Shown: piece after piece, positions 8,023 through 16,027 of the stretch
Layout: each line of letters opens with the position of its first letter
How positions within the stretch are numbered: the first letter of the stretch is position 1
Assembly: GCA_963752605.1 (NCBI GenBank)
Contig: CAVVYW010000006.1
Span: 744,001 to 808,000 of the forward strand
Direction of reading: 5' to 3'
Length of the DNA stretch: 64,000 bases
Source of the DNA: CAVVYW01 sp963752605
GTDB taxonomy: Bacteria; Actinomycetota; Thermoleophilia; Solirubrobacterales; 70-9
Translations under genes and position numbers: made by a program
Notes under the pieces: model-generated
Seen by the model: the letters and a program-made list of their open reading frames with translations, nothing else
Told to the model about the DNA's origin: nothing
The model's database searches: none

Positions 8023-9417
8023 ATGGCATCGATCCCCCAGACGCAAGCCCCGCCGGCGTCCGAGAAGGGGGATCTCCAGGAGCTTGCGCGGCGCCATCTG
8101 TGGATGCACTTCACCCGGATGGGCGCCTACGACCAGGGCCAGGAGATCCCGATCATCGTGCGCGGAGAGGGGTGCTACGTCTGGGACGACCACGGCAACC
8201 GCTACCTGGACGGGCTCTCAGCCCTTTTCTGTGTCAACGTCGGACACGGGCGTACGGAGCTCGGGGAGGCGATGGCCAGGCAGGTCGAGGAGCTCGACTT
8301 CATCACGGTCTGGAGCTACGCGCACCCCCGGGCAATCGAGCTCGCCGAGCGAATCGCCACGCTCGCGCCGGGAGATCTGAACCGGGTCTTCTTCACCAAC
8401 AGCGGCTCGGAGGCCGTCGAGTCCGCGATCAAGCTCGCCCGCAACTATCACCGGCTTCGCGGCAACGGAGCCAAGGTGAAGCTGATCGCGCGGGAGATCG
8501 CCTACCACGGCACCACCCTGGGCGCACTCGCCGCCACCGGCATCCCGCCGCTCCGCAGCCCCTTCGAGCCCCTCGTGCCGGGCGGCTGCCACGTCCCCAA
8601 CACCAACAGCTACCACTGGCCGGAGGACCGCGATCCGCTCTGGGCTGCCGACCAGATCGAGGAGAGGATCCTGTTCGAGGGCCCCGAGACGGTGGCCGCC
8701 GTGGTCCTCGAGCCGCTCCAGAACGCGGGCGGCTGCATCCCGCCGCAAGAGGGCTATTTCCAACGGGTTCGCGAGATCTGCGACCGCTACGACGTCTTGC
8801 TGATCTCGGACGAGGTGATCTGCGCCTGGGGACGCCTCGGCCACTACTTCGGCTGCCAGCGCTACGACTACATGCCCGACATCATCACCACCGCGAAGGC
8901 GCTGGCCGCGGCGTACGTGCCGATGGGAGCCATGATCGCCTCCGACCGGCTGTACGAGCCGTTCGCGGAGGGCAAGGCGATGTTCGCCCATGGCTCGACC
9001 TTCGCCGGCCACCCTGTGGCGGCCGCGGTCGCCCTCGCCAACCTCGACATCTTCGAGCGCGAGGACCTGTGCGGCCACGTCCTCGCCAAGGAGGAGGAGT
9101 TCAGGAAGGCGCTCGAGAGCCTCTACGACATCCCGATCGTCGGAGACGTTCGGGGGGACGGGTTCTTCCACGCGATCGAGCTCGTCAAGGACAAAGACAC
9201 AAAGGAGTCCTTCAACGAGGAGGAGTCCGAGGATCTGCTCCGCGGCTTCCTCTCCGGCGAGCTCTACCGCCGGGGGCTGATCTGCCGCGCCGACGACCGG
9301 GGGGACCCGGTCATCCAGTTCTCCCCGCCGCTGATTGCGGACTCCGAGCAGTTCGAGGAAATCGTGAACGTCCTGCGGCCCGTACTGGAGGAGGCGTCGG
9401 AGCGCATGCGGCGATGA
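8023..9417 (+). CDS. Class III aminotransferase, probably polyamine (putrescine)-pyruvate type
   Basis: 464 residues from ATG 8023, with AGGAGG nine nt upstream. Class III omega-aminotransferase: FTNSGSEAVESAIKLAR (PLP phosphate binding), ISDEVICAWGR (the Asp contacting the pyridine) and TTAKALAAAYVPMGA with the Schiff-base lysine. Close in type to SpuC/YgjG and beta-alanine-pyruvate enzymes, which move the terminal amino group of putrescine or related amines to pyruvate or 2-oxoglutarate. First gene of a four-gene operon with the reductase, alanine dehydrogenase and aldehyde dehydrogenase. The neighbours favour pyruvate as acceptor, since alanine dehydrogenase would regenerate it. Substrate is inferred from context. 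Confidence 0.88.
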   Translation: MASIPQTQAPPASEKGDLQELARRHLWMHFTRMGAYDQGQEIPIIVRGEGCYVWDDHGNRYLDGLSALFCVNVGHGRTELGEAMARQVEELDFITVWSYAHPRAIELAERIATLAPGDLNRVFFTNSGSEAVESAIKLARNYHRLRGNGAKVKLIAREIAYHGTTLGALAATGIPPLRSPFEPLVPGGCHVPNTNSYHWPEDRDPLWAADQIEERILFEGPETVAAVVLEPLQNAGGCIPPQEGYFQRVREICDRYDVLLISDEVICAWGRLGHYFGCQRYDYMPDIITTAKALAAAYVPMGAMIASDRLYEPFAEGKAMFAHGSTFAGHPVAAAVALANLDIFEREDLCGHVLAKEEEFRKALESLYDIPIVGDVRGDGFFHAIELVKDKDTKESFNEEESEDLLRGFLSGELYRRGLICRADDRGDPVIQFSPPLIADSEQFEEIVNVLRPVLEEASERMRR

Positions 9418-10529
9418 GAGTGGCCGTCCTCGGCGCGGGTGGCACGATCGGCCCGGCGATCGTGCGCGACCTTGCCGAGTCCGAGGAGGTCACCGCCCTT
9501 CGGCTGCTCGATCTCGACCTCCGGCGCGCCGAGGGCGTGGCGATCGAGCATGGGCTCGGCAAGGCCGAGGCCTACGAGGCCGACGCGCACGCGAACCTGG
9601 CCGATCGGCTGGCCGGAATCGACGTGCTGGTGAACGCAGCGGCTTACCGCGTCAATCTCGCCGCGATGGAGGCCTGCCTCGAGGCCGGATGCAACTACGC
9701 GGATCTCGGTGGGCTCTACCACGTCACCGCCAAGCAACTCGCCCTCTCGCCCAAGTTCGAGGGCCGGGGCCTGCTCGCCATATTGGGCATCGGTTCGGCG
9801 CCGGGCAAGACGAATCTGCTCGCAGCGCGAGCTACGAGGGAGCTTGGTGAGAGACCTACCTCGATCTCGGTGGCCGCCGCCGGGCGCGACCCGGATCCTC
9901 CGGACGGCCCCAGCTTCCCCTACGCGCTGCGGACCCTGATCGACGAGATCACGATCTCGCCGATGGCGCTGATCGGCGGGGAGCCTCGCGAGCTGAAGCC
10001 GATGGAGCAGGGGCCCAGAATCGACTTCGGCGATCCGATCGGGGAGGCCGACACCATCTACACGCTCCACTCCGAGGTCTTGACCCTCGGGGACAGCTTT
10101 GGGGCGGATCACGTCATTTTCGCGCTCTCACTGGCCCCCTCGGTGCTCGAGGGCCTGCAGGAGCTGGTGGGGGCGAGCGAGGAGCGAGTGGCCCTGGCGG
10201 CGCGCTCCGCATCGCCCCCTTCGGCGAACACGGTCTCGGTCCATCGGGTCGAGGTCGTTGGCGCGGAGGACAGGATCGTCGCCCGCAGCGTCACCCCGCC
10301 CAAGCGGGACTGGGGGCTCGGGGGCGGGATCGTCTCGACCGCCTCGCCCGCGGCGGCCGCCGTGCGCCTCATGGCTCGGAGGCGGATCAAGGCCAAGGGC
10401 GCGCTGCCCCCCGAGCGCTGTCTCGACCCCGATGTGATGTTCGCGGAGCTCGAGACTCGCGGGGTGCGATTCGAGACGATCGCCCTGCACGAGCACCGAT
10501 CCCAGTCCCTGACCACGAGGACGGCTTGA
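9414..10529 (+). CDS. Saccharopine dehydrogenase-like NAD(P)-binding oxidoreductase
   Basis: 371 residues; the ATG at 9414 overlaps the aminotransferase stop (ATGA). N-terminal Rossmann motif VLGAGGTIGPAI. The middle carries the family pattern NYADLGGLYHV and GIGSAPGKTNLLA. Saccharopine-dehydrogenase-fold proteins act on amino acid-carbonyl adducts, for example in lysine catabolism or carboxynorspermidine formation. Lodged between an aminotransferase and alanine dehydrogenase, it could reduce or oxidise an imine intermediate of amine breakdown, but no specific reaction can be given. Confidence 0.75.
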   Translation: MRVAVLGAGGTIGPAIVRDLAESEEVTALRLLDLDLRRAEGVAIEHGLGKAEAYEADAHANLADRLAGIDVLVNAAAYRVNLAAMEACLEAGCNYADLGGLYHVTAKQLALSPKFEGRGLLAILGIGSAPGKTNLLAARATRELGERPTSISVAAAGRDPDPPDGPSFPYALRTLIDEITISPMALIGGEPRELKPMEQGPRIDFGDPIGEADTIYTLHSEVLTLGDSFGADHVIFALSLAPSVLEGLQELVGASEERVALAARSASPPSANTVSVHRVEVVGAEDRIVARSVTPPKRDWGLGGGIVSTASPAAAAVRLMARRRIKAKGALPPERCLDPDVMFAELETRGVRFETIALHEHRSQSLTTRTA

Positions 10530-11677
10530 TGAGGGTCGGCGTTCCCACCGAGATCAAGGAGGACGAGTACCGCGTCGCGCTCACGCCGGCCGGGGCGCGC
10601 GAGCTGGCCGATCGCGGCCACGAGGTGCTGCTCCAGGCGGGCGCGGGCGCCGGGAGCGCGATCCCCGATGAGGAGTACGCCGCCCAGGGTGCCCGGATCG
10701 AGCCCGACGCTTCCGCGGTCTTCGCCGAGGCGGAGCTGATCCTCAAGGTGAAGGAGCCCCAGCCAGGGGAGGTCGACATGCTCCGGCCGGGGCAGACCCT
10801 CTTCACGTATCTCCACCTGGCGCCCGACCCCGAGCTGACCAGGGCGCTTCGGAGGTCGGGGGCCACCTGCGTCGCCTACGAGACGGTCGAGGACGAGCGG
10901 GGGCAATTGCCTCTGCTCGCCCCGATGAGCGAGATCGCGGGCAAGATCGCCACCCAGGCCGGCGCCTTCTTCCTCGAGAAGCCCCTGGGCGGCCGCGGCA
11001 TCCTGCTGGGGGGCGTGCCCGGGGTGGCCGCCGCGAACGTGATGATCATCGGCGGCGGCGCGGTGGGGCTCAACGCCGCCTTCATCGCGATCGGGATGGA
11101 GGCGGACGTCTTCATCTACGACGTCTCGATCGACCGACTCCGGGAGCTCGACATCGCATTGAACGGCCGCTGCTCGACGGTCTACTCCTCGACTCTCGCG
11201 ATCGAGGAGATGCTGCCGCGGGCCGACCTGGTCATCGGCGCCGTGCTCGTGCACGGGGCACGCGCTCCTTACGTCGTGCAGAGGGAGCAGCTGAAGCTGA
11301 TGAGGCAGAACGCCGTGCTCGTGGACGTCGCGATAGACCAGGGTGGCTGCTTTGAGACCTCGCGCCCGACCACCCATCGCGATCCGATCTTTGACGTGGA
11401 CGGGGTCACGCACTACTGCGTGGGCAACATGCCCGGGGCGGTGCCGATCACCGCGACCTTCGCGCTCACCAACGCGACACTTCCGTACGTGCTGGCGGTT
11501 GCGGAGCTGGGCGTCACCGAGGCGGCTCGCCGCGATCCCGGCCTGGCGCTCGGCGTCAACGTCGCCGCCGGGAAGATCACCCACCCTGCCGTCGCCGAGG
11601 GAGTCGGTGAGGGTCACACCCCGGTGACCGATGCGCTCGCAGAGCAACCCGAACTGGAACCGAGCAGAAGGAGCTGA
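10529..11677 (+). CDS. ald: Alanine dehydrogenase
   Basis: 382 residues; ATG 10529 overlaps the upstream stop, and an in-frame TTG sits at 10526. Family hallmarks: VPTEIKEDEYRVALTP at the N-terminus (substrate Arg), LKVKEPQP with the pyruvate-binding lysine, TYLHLAPDPELT with the catalytic His, the NAD motif IIGGGAVGLNAAFIAIGM, and the C-terminal hinge HYCVGNMPGAVPITATFALTNAT (shown in part). It oxidises L-alanine to pyruvate and ammonia with NAD. Next to a probable pyruvate-dependent amine transaminase it would recycle the amino acceptor and release ammonia. Confidence 0.95.
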   Translation: MRVGVPTEIKEDEYRVALTPAGARELADRGHEVLLQAGAGAGSAIPDEEYAAQGARIEPDASAVFAEAELILKVKEPQPGEVDMLRPGQTLFTYLHLAPDPELTRALRRSGATCVAYETVEDERGQLPLLAPMSEIAGKIATQAGAFFLEKPLGGRGILLGGVPGVAAANVMIIGGGAVGLNAAFIAIGMEADVFIYDVSIDRLRELDIALNGRCSTVYSSTLAIEEMLPRADLVIGAVLVHGARAPYVVQREQLKLMRQNAVLVDVAIDQGGCFETSRPTTHRDPIFDVDGVTHYCVGNMPGAVPITATFALTNATLPYVLAVAELGVTEAARRDPGLALGVNVAAGKITHPAVAEGVGEGHTPVTDALAEQPELEPSRRS

Positions 11678-11680
11678 CCA

Positions 11681-13174
11681 ATGGCAACCGCGACGGCGAA
11701 GAAGACGAAGCCGAAGGCGAAAAGGAAGGCGGCGAAGAAGCCGAAGGTGCTGGAGCTGAAGAACATGATCGGGGGCAAGTTCGTAGCTCCGGCCGACGGC
11801 AAGATGGATGACGTGATCAACCCGGCGACGGGGGAGGTGTTCGCCCGGGCGCCGCTCTCGACCAGGGAGGACGTGGACAAGGCCGTCGCGGAGGCGAGGA
11901 AGGCGGCGGAGAGCTGGGGCAACACGACCCCAGGTGAGCGCCAGGTGCTGCTGTTGAAGCTCGCGGATGCCTTCGAGGAGCGGGCCGACGAGATCACGGA
12001 CCTCGAGACGATGGATGCGGGCAAGCCGCGGCAGGCCATGTTCGACGAGGAGATCGGCCCGATGGTCGATCAGCTCCGCTTCTTCGCCGGCGCAGCGCGC
12101 ACGATGGAGGGCAGGGCCGCCGGCGAGTACATGGAGGGCTACACCTCCTACATTCGTCGCGAGCCGGTGGGCGTGGTCGGCCAGATCACCCCCTGGAACT
12201 ACCCACTGATGATGGCCGTGTGGAAGATCGGCCCTGCACTGGCGACCGGGAACACCCTGGTGCTGAAGCCGGCCGAGACAACCCCGGTGACCACACTGAA
12301 GCTGCTCGCCGAGATGTGCGCGGAGATATTCCCGCCTGGCGTGGCCAACTTCATCGGTGGCAAGGGCGAGCCGACGGGGGCGGCCCTGGTCACGCACGAC
12401 GACGTCGACATGGTCTCGCTTACCGGCTCGCCCGACACGGGCAAATGGATTGCCCGGGCCGCCGCGGACTCGCTGAAGCGCGTCCACCTCGAACTTGGCG
12501 GCAAGGCGCCCGTGATCGTCTTCGACGACGTCGACATGGAGACCGCGATGGAGACGATCGCCGGGACCGGCTACTTCAACGCCGGCCAGGACTGCACCGC
12601 GGCGACTCGGGTGCTCGCCTCGAAGCAGGTATACGACGAAGTCGTCTCCGGCCTCGCTGAGCAGGCGCAGGACTACAAGACCGGCGACACCTTCGACGAG
12701 GACACGGTGCTGGGGCCGCTCAACTCGAAGCGCCAGCGCCTGCGGGTCGAACGGTTCCTGAAGGACCCGAACGGAGCCGAGATCGTCACCGGCGGCAAGC
12801 GTCCGAAGCTGCCCGGGTACTTCCTCGAGGCGACGGTCGTCTCGGGTCCGGACCAGTCCTCGGAGATGATCCAGCAGGAGATCTTCGGGCCGGTGATCAC
12901 GGTGCAGCCGTTCGACGACGAGGAGAAGGCGATCGAGTGGGCCAACGGCACCAAGTACGGGCTGGCCTCGTCCGTATGGACGCGCGACGTCGGCCGGGCC
13001 GGGAGGGTCGCCAAGGCGCTCAAGTTCGGCTGCGTGTGGATCAACGACCACATCCCGCTGGTGGCGGAGATGCCTCACGGCGGCTACAAGCAGTCCGGCT
13101 ACGGCAAGGATCTGTCCGCGTACTCCCTCGAGGACTACACGAACATCAAGCACGTGATGACGAATATCGGCTAG
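11681..13174 (+). CDS. Aldehyde dehydrogenase, probably gamma-aminobutyraldehyde type
   Basis: 497 residues. A Lys/Ala-rich N-terminal tail of about 25 residues precedes the ALDH fold. Visible: GVVGQITPWNYPLMMAVWK, the NAD-site LTGSPDTGK, the general base in HLELGGKAPV, and the nucleophile in GQDCTAATR. The GQDC form, with Asp instead of Val before Cys, is common in aminobutyraldehyde dehydrogenases (PatD/PuuC type). It would oxidise the aldehyde made by the upstream aminotransferase, putrescine to GABA. Starts 4 nt after ald and is last in the operon. The Lys-rich leader is unusual. Confidence 0.88.
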   Translation: MATATAKKTKPKAKRKAAKKPKVLELKNMIGGKFVAPADGKMDDVINPATGEVFARAPLSTREDVDKAVAEARKAAESWGNTTPGERQVLLLKLADAFEERADEITDLETMDAGKPRQAMFDEEIGPMVDQLRFFAGAARTMEGRAAGEYMEGYTSYIRREPVGVVGQITPWNYPLMMAVWKIGPALATGNTLVLKPAETTPVTTLKLLAEMCAEIFPPGVANFIGGKGEPTGAALVTHDDVDMVSLTGSPDTGKWIARAAADSLKRVHLELGGKAPVIVFDDVDMETAMETIAGTGYFNAGQDCTAATRVLASKQVYDEVVSGLAEQAQDYKTGDTFDEDTVLGPLNSKRQRLRVERFLKDPNGAEIVTGGKRPKLPGYFLEATVVSGPDQSSEMIQQEIFGPVITVQPFDDEEKAIEWANGTKYGLASSVWTRDVGRAGRVAKALKFGCVWINDHIPLVAEMPHGGYKQSGYGKDLSAYSLEDYTNIKHVMTNIG

Positions 13175-13208
13175 CGGCCGCTACCCCCGGGACTGATGGC
13201 GAAGGCGT

Positions 13209-13517
13209 TCAAACAGCACGAGCGGCGGCGGTGATCGCCATCGCCACCGCGAGGGCGAGGAGAAGCGGCGCGCGGAAGGCCAGGACGACGCCCGCGCCTG
13301 CCACGCCGAGCGCCCGCTCGTCCATGGTCAGCTCCGAGCCCTCGCCGCGGAAGGTCTCGGTCATCACGAGCGCGGCGAGCAGGGCGGGCGCCAGCAGCGA
13401 GATCACAGCCGTGGCCCTCTCAGGGAGCTCCCGGCCCCCGAGGATCACCGGCCCGGAGGCCCTGATCAGGGCGGTGGTCGCTATCAGAGCCGCGATGACG
13501 AGACCGGTGTCAGCCAA
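13209..13517 (-). CDS. azlD: Branched-chain amino acid exporter small subunit, AzlD-like
   Basis: 102 residues, three to four hydrophobic helices, typical AzlD size and pattern (TTALIRASGPVILGG; ERATAVISLLAPALLAALV). With AzlC it forms a branched-chain amino acid export pair. It overlaps the azlC 3' end by 8 nt and converges on the aldehyde dehydrogenase, 34 bp away, with no clear terminator between. Confidence 0.8.
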   Translation of the reverse strand: MADTGLVIAALIATTALIRASGPVILGGRELPERATAVISLLAPALLAALVMTETFRGEGSELTMDERALGVAGAGVVLAFRAPLLLALAVAMAITAAARAV

Positions 13518-14241
13518 CCGGGTCCCCCTCGATGTCCGGCTCGCCGGCGGCGGCGCCGCGCAGCCCGAGCAGGGCGGCGGCGCTCGCGGCGATCACCGGC
13601 ACGCCGGGCGGTGTCAGCGGGGTCAGCGCCAGCGCGATCGCACCGCCGAGCAGCGCAACGAGCCAGACCAGGCGCCCGGAGCGGACCGCCTCACCGAGCA
13701 GCAGGCCGAGGAAGAAGGCGGGAAACAGCACGTCGAGTCCCAGCGCCGCCGGATCGCCAATCGCGTCTCCGGCGAAGACCCCCACGGCCGTGCCTCCGAT
13801 CCACATCGGGTACGAGGGGAGCGTCGCGCCGACCATGAAGTCGGGGTCGAAGCGGCCGCCCCCCCGGCTGGCCATCGCCCACGAGGCATCGATCATCGCC
13901 TGGCCGTACGCGGCGCGGAGGAGCGGTCGGCCGCGCAGCGAGGGTGCGAGCGCGATGCCCATCGGCACATACCTGGCGTTGAGGAGCACGGCGGCCAGCA
14001 CCGCCGCCGCCGCGCTCCCGCCGGAGGCGACCACCGCCGTCGAGCCGAACTGTGCCGACCCCGCGAATGCGAATGCCGACATCGCGAGGGCGCCGCCACC
14101 GCCCATCACCGGTTCGGCGATGACCCCGAACGACACGGCCAGCAGTCCGGCCGCGAGCGCGAATGGGATGCCTGCCTGCATCCCGGCAAGCAGGCTCTCG
14201 CGCCTGCTGGCCGCGGCATCGGCGGTCTCGTTCACGGTCAC
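13510..14241 (-). CDS. azlC: Branched-chain amino acid exporter large subunit, AzlC-like
   Basis: 243 residues from GTG 14241; GTG 14235 is an alternative, and a reading from 14322 adds a Pro/Arg-rich tail that looks non-coding. Multi-helix membrane protein with the AzlC signatures PFALAAGLLAVSFGV, AFAGSAQFGS and LLNARYVPMGIALAPSL. Co-transcribed with azlD. The upstream gap to the NlpC/P60 gene holds no further feature I can name. Confidence 0.85.
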   Translation of the reverse strand: MTVNETADAAASRRESLLAGMQAGIPFALAAGLLAVSFGVIAEPVMGGGGALAMSAFAFAGSAQFGSTAVVASGGSAAAAVLAAVLLNARYVPMGIALAPSLRGRPLLRAAYGQAMIDASWAMASRGGGRFDPDFMVGATLPSYPMWIGGTAVGVFAGDAIGDPAALGLDVLFPAFFLGLLLGEAVRSGRLVWLVALLGGAIALALTPLTPPGVPVIAASAAALLGLRGAAAGEPDIEGDPVG

Positions 14242-14431
14242 CGCAAGAGACTCTAGGCGCGGCGTCCGTGCCGGCCCGGGCGTCAGAGTCGGGGCAGCGC
14301 GCGGGCCGTCAGCCACGCCCACAAGTTCTCTCCCGTAATCCGCCCGGTTTGCAGCGCGCGGGCGGCGCGTTGTAACTACCCGCGTGGCCCGAAGTTATTC
14401 CCGGGAACCCGCGGTTTCGGCTGGACCGCGC

Positions 14432-15025
14432 CTAGAGGCTGGGGTAGTACTTCGGCACGTAGCCGGTCGGCTTGCGCTTCGTCGCGCGCCAGCGCGGGCC
14501 GCTGCCCGAGTTCAGCTTCTCGCCGACCGCGGAGGTGTCGAAGCGGAGCCCCGCGACGACCATGTAGGTATGGCCGGCGTTGGCGTAGACCGTGATCCAG
14601 CGGCCCTTGCCGTAGCTGCCCCAGCTCGAGGCCAGGGGGCCCGAGGGCATCGGGCTCGTGATCAGGCCCGCGCCGTAGAGCACGTAGCTGACGGCACCGG
14701 AACAGTCGTAGCCGGTGTCGTAGAAGGTTCTGTGCCCGCCGCCCCACTTGTAGGGCAGCGTGCGGATCGCGTTGCCGGCGGCGATCGCGGCAACCACCTG
14801 GGGCGGGGCGCCGGCGGGCGGGATCGCGACGCCCTTCTTGGTCAGGGTCGCGCGCCCAGCGGGTGCGGTGGGAGCCGGGGTCGTCGACGGCGGAGGCGTG
14901 GTGCCGCCGGGCGGCGGGGTCCCGCCGCTCTGCGCCTGGGCCGATGAGGCGCCCAGCAGCGCACAGGCGAGGGTCATACCCGTGACCGCGAGCCGTCGCT
15001 TCGTCTTGGATGTGTTCGAGCGCAA
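14432..15025 (-). CDS. Secreted NlpC/P60-like cell-wall hydrolase, paralogue 1
   Basis: 197 residues from TTG 15025 with AAGGAG five nt upstream. Signal peptide with cleavage near AQAQS, then a Pro/Thr-rich linker, then one catalytic-like domain. The nucleophile motif is GYDCSGAVSYVLYGAGL, followed by SSWG and the His in NAGHTYMVVAGLRFDTS. NlpC/P60 enzymes cut peptidoglycan stem peptides outside the membrane. The fold is short, and the third polar residue is uncertain. Its 5' leader is a c-di-AMP riboswitch. About 60 percent identical by eye to the next gene over the domain, a tandem duplication including the leader. Confidence 0.85.
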   Translation of the reverse strand: MRSNTSKTKRRLAVTGMTLACALLGASSAQAQSGGTPPPGGTTPPPSTTPAPTAPAGRATLTKKGVAIPPAGAPPQVVAAIAAGNAIRTLPYKWGGGHRTFYDTGYDCSGAVSYVLYGAGLITSPMPSGPLASSWGSYGKGRWITVYANAGHTYMVVAGLRFDTSAVGEKLNSGSGPRWRATKRKPTGYVPKYYPSL

Positions 15026-15040
15026 GTGGTTCTCCTTCGC

Positions 15041-15166
15041 AGGCCTACGGGGTTAGCTGTCGGGCTGGCGCTGAAAGAGCCTGCGCCCCCACTCAGGTGG
15101 GTTCGCCCCTCTATCTGGTTCCCCCGCTCCCGCCTCGCTTGAGAGACAGGACTCGGCGTAACTGGC
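15041..15166 (-). promoter_or_regulatory. ydaO-type c-di-AMP riboswitch, copy 1
   Basis: On the minus strand the leader contains the conserved ydaO elements in order: GCGGGGGAACCA, GGGGCGAACC, CTTTCAGCG and the 3' hallmark CCCGACAGCTAACCCCGTAG, which ends 10-16 nt before the AAGGAG ribosome site of the NlpC/P60 gene. In actinobacteria this riboswitch normally lowers expression of wall hydrolases when c-di-AMP is high. The short distance to the ribosome site, without a separate terminator, suggests control through the aptamer's 3' end or by early termination in it. Confidence 0.88.
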
Positions 15167-15171
15167 GCGGC

Positions 15172-15201
15172 AAGTTAGCAAACGTGAACGATTGCTTGCA
15201 A
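15172..15201 (-). promoter_or_regulatory. Predicted promoter of riboswitch copy 1
   Basis: Minus strand TTGCAA (15201-15196), 18-nt spacer ending in TTGC, then TAACTT (15177-15172), a partial sigma-70 match with an extended -10. Transcription would start near 15165. The equivalent site before copy 2 is TGCTACTCTGCCGCGC (15969-15974 core), aligned with TGCTAACTTGCCGCGC here, so the promoter was duplicated together with the gene. Confidence 0.45.
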
Positions 15202-15231
15202 GTAGGAGGTGTTCCCTCGTGGCGATCCGCA

Positions 15232-15819
15232 TTAGAGCCCCAGGAAGTACTTCGAGCTGTAGCCGCCGGCCGACCGGGCGGTCGCGCGCCAGCGCGGCCC
15301 GCTGCCGCGGTTGAGGGACTCGCCGACCGCAGAGGTGTCGAAGCGCAGCCCCGCGACCACCATGTAGGCGTGGCTGCGGTTCGCGTAGACGGTGATCCAC
15401 TGCCCGATGCCAGGCGAACCCCAGCTGCTGGCCAGAGGGCCCGAGGAGAGCGGGCGCTTCAGCAGGCCGGCCGCGTGAAGCACGTAGCTGACGGCGCCCG
15501 AGCAGTCATAGCCGCTCGACTTGAAGCTGCGGTGGCCGCCGCCCCAGCTATACGGCTTGAAGCGGATCCGGTTGGCCGCGTTGATCGCCTTGCGGACCTG
15601 CGGCGGCGCGTCCACGGGCGCCGTGGCGCTGCCGTCCTCGTTCAGCGTGGCCACTCCCACCTGCGCGCTCTGGTCGGGCTGAGTCGTCGTCGGCGGCGTG
15701 TATCCGGGCGCCGTCGCACCGCCCGTCTGTGCCTGAGCCGGGACGGCCCCCGCGAGCGACCCGGCCACGAGCAGCCCGGCCAGGCCGAGCGTTCCTCTGG
15801 TGACTTTGTTCGACCGCAA
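15232..15819 (-). CDS. Secreted NlpC/P60-like cell-wall hydrolase, paralogue 2
   Basis: 195 residues from TTG 15819, with AAGGAGG about five nt upstream. Signal peptide (cleavage near AQAQT), a Pro/Thr/Gln-rich linker and a domain with GYDCSGAVSYVLHAAGL and NRSHAYMVVAGLRFDTS for the catalytic Cys and His. Same order and nearly the same C-terminus (GSGPRWRAT) as the gene at 14432. It ends 30 nt before the promoter of the downstream paralogue, so each copy is a separate unit with its own c-di-AMP riboswitch. Confidence 0.85.
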   Translation of the reverse strand: MRSNKVTRGTLGLAGLLVAGSLAGAVPAQAQTGGATAPGYTPPTTTQPDQSAQVGVATLNEDGSATAPVDAPPQVRKAINAANRIRFKPYSWGGGHRSFKSSGYDCSGAVSYVLHAAGLLKRPLSSGPLASSWGSPGIGQWITVYANRSHAYMVVAGLRFDTSAVGESLNRGSGPRWRATARSAGGYSSKYFLGL

Positions 15820-15836
15820 ACCATCCTCCTTCGTCG

Positions 15837-15962
15837 GCCTACGGGGTTAGCTGACGGGCTGGCGCTGAAAGAGCCTGCGCCCCACTAGGTGGTTCGCCCC
15901 GAACTGATTGGTTCCCCCGTTCTCGTCCCCCCTGGCGGGGGCGAGACTCGGCGTTTGTCGAG
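15837..15962 (-). promoter_or_regulatory. ydaO-type c-di-AMP riboswitch, copy 2
   Basis: Minus-strand leader with ACGGGGGAACCAATC, GGGGCGAACC, CTTTCAGCG and CCCGTCAGCTAACCCCGTAG, the last being almost the exact ydaO consensus. A GC-rich peripheral hairpin (CGCCCCCGCCAGGGGGG region) differs from copy 1, whereas the ligand-binding core is conserved. It ends just before the AAGGAGG of the second NlpC/P60 gene. Confidence 0.9.
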
Positions 15963-16027
15963 CGCGGCAGAGTAGCAGAACTATGAGCGTTCACTTACAC
16001 CACGCTCAGGCGGTAGGTTGACCGCCG

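Noticed and set aside
10109..13153. A 1,014-codon open frame on the minus strand opposite alanine and aldehyde dehydrogenase
   Set aside because: It has no domain signature and a composition typical of antisense frames in GC-rich coding DNA; the plus-strand enzymes show full catalytic motifs.
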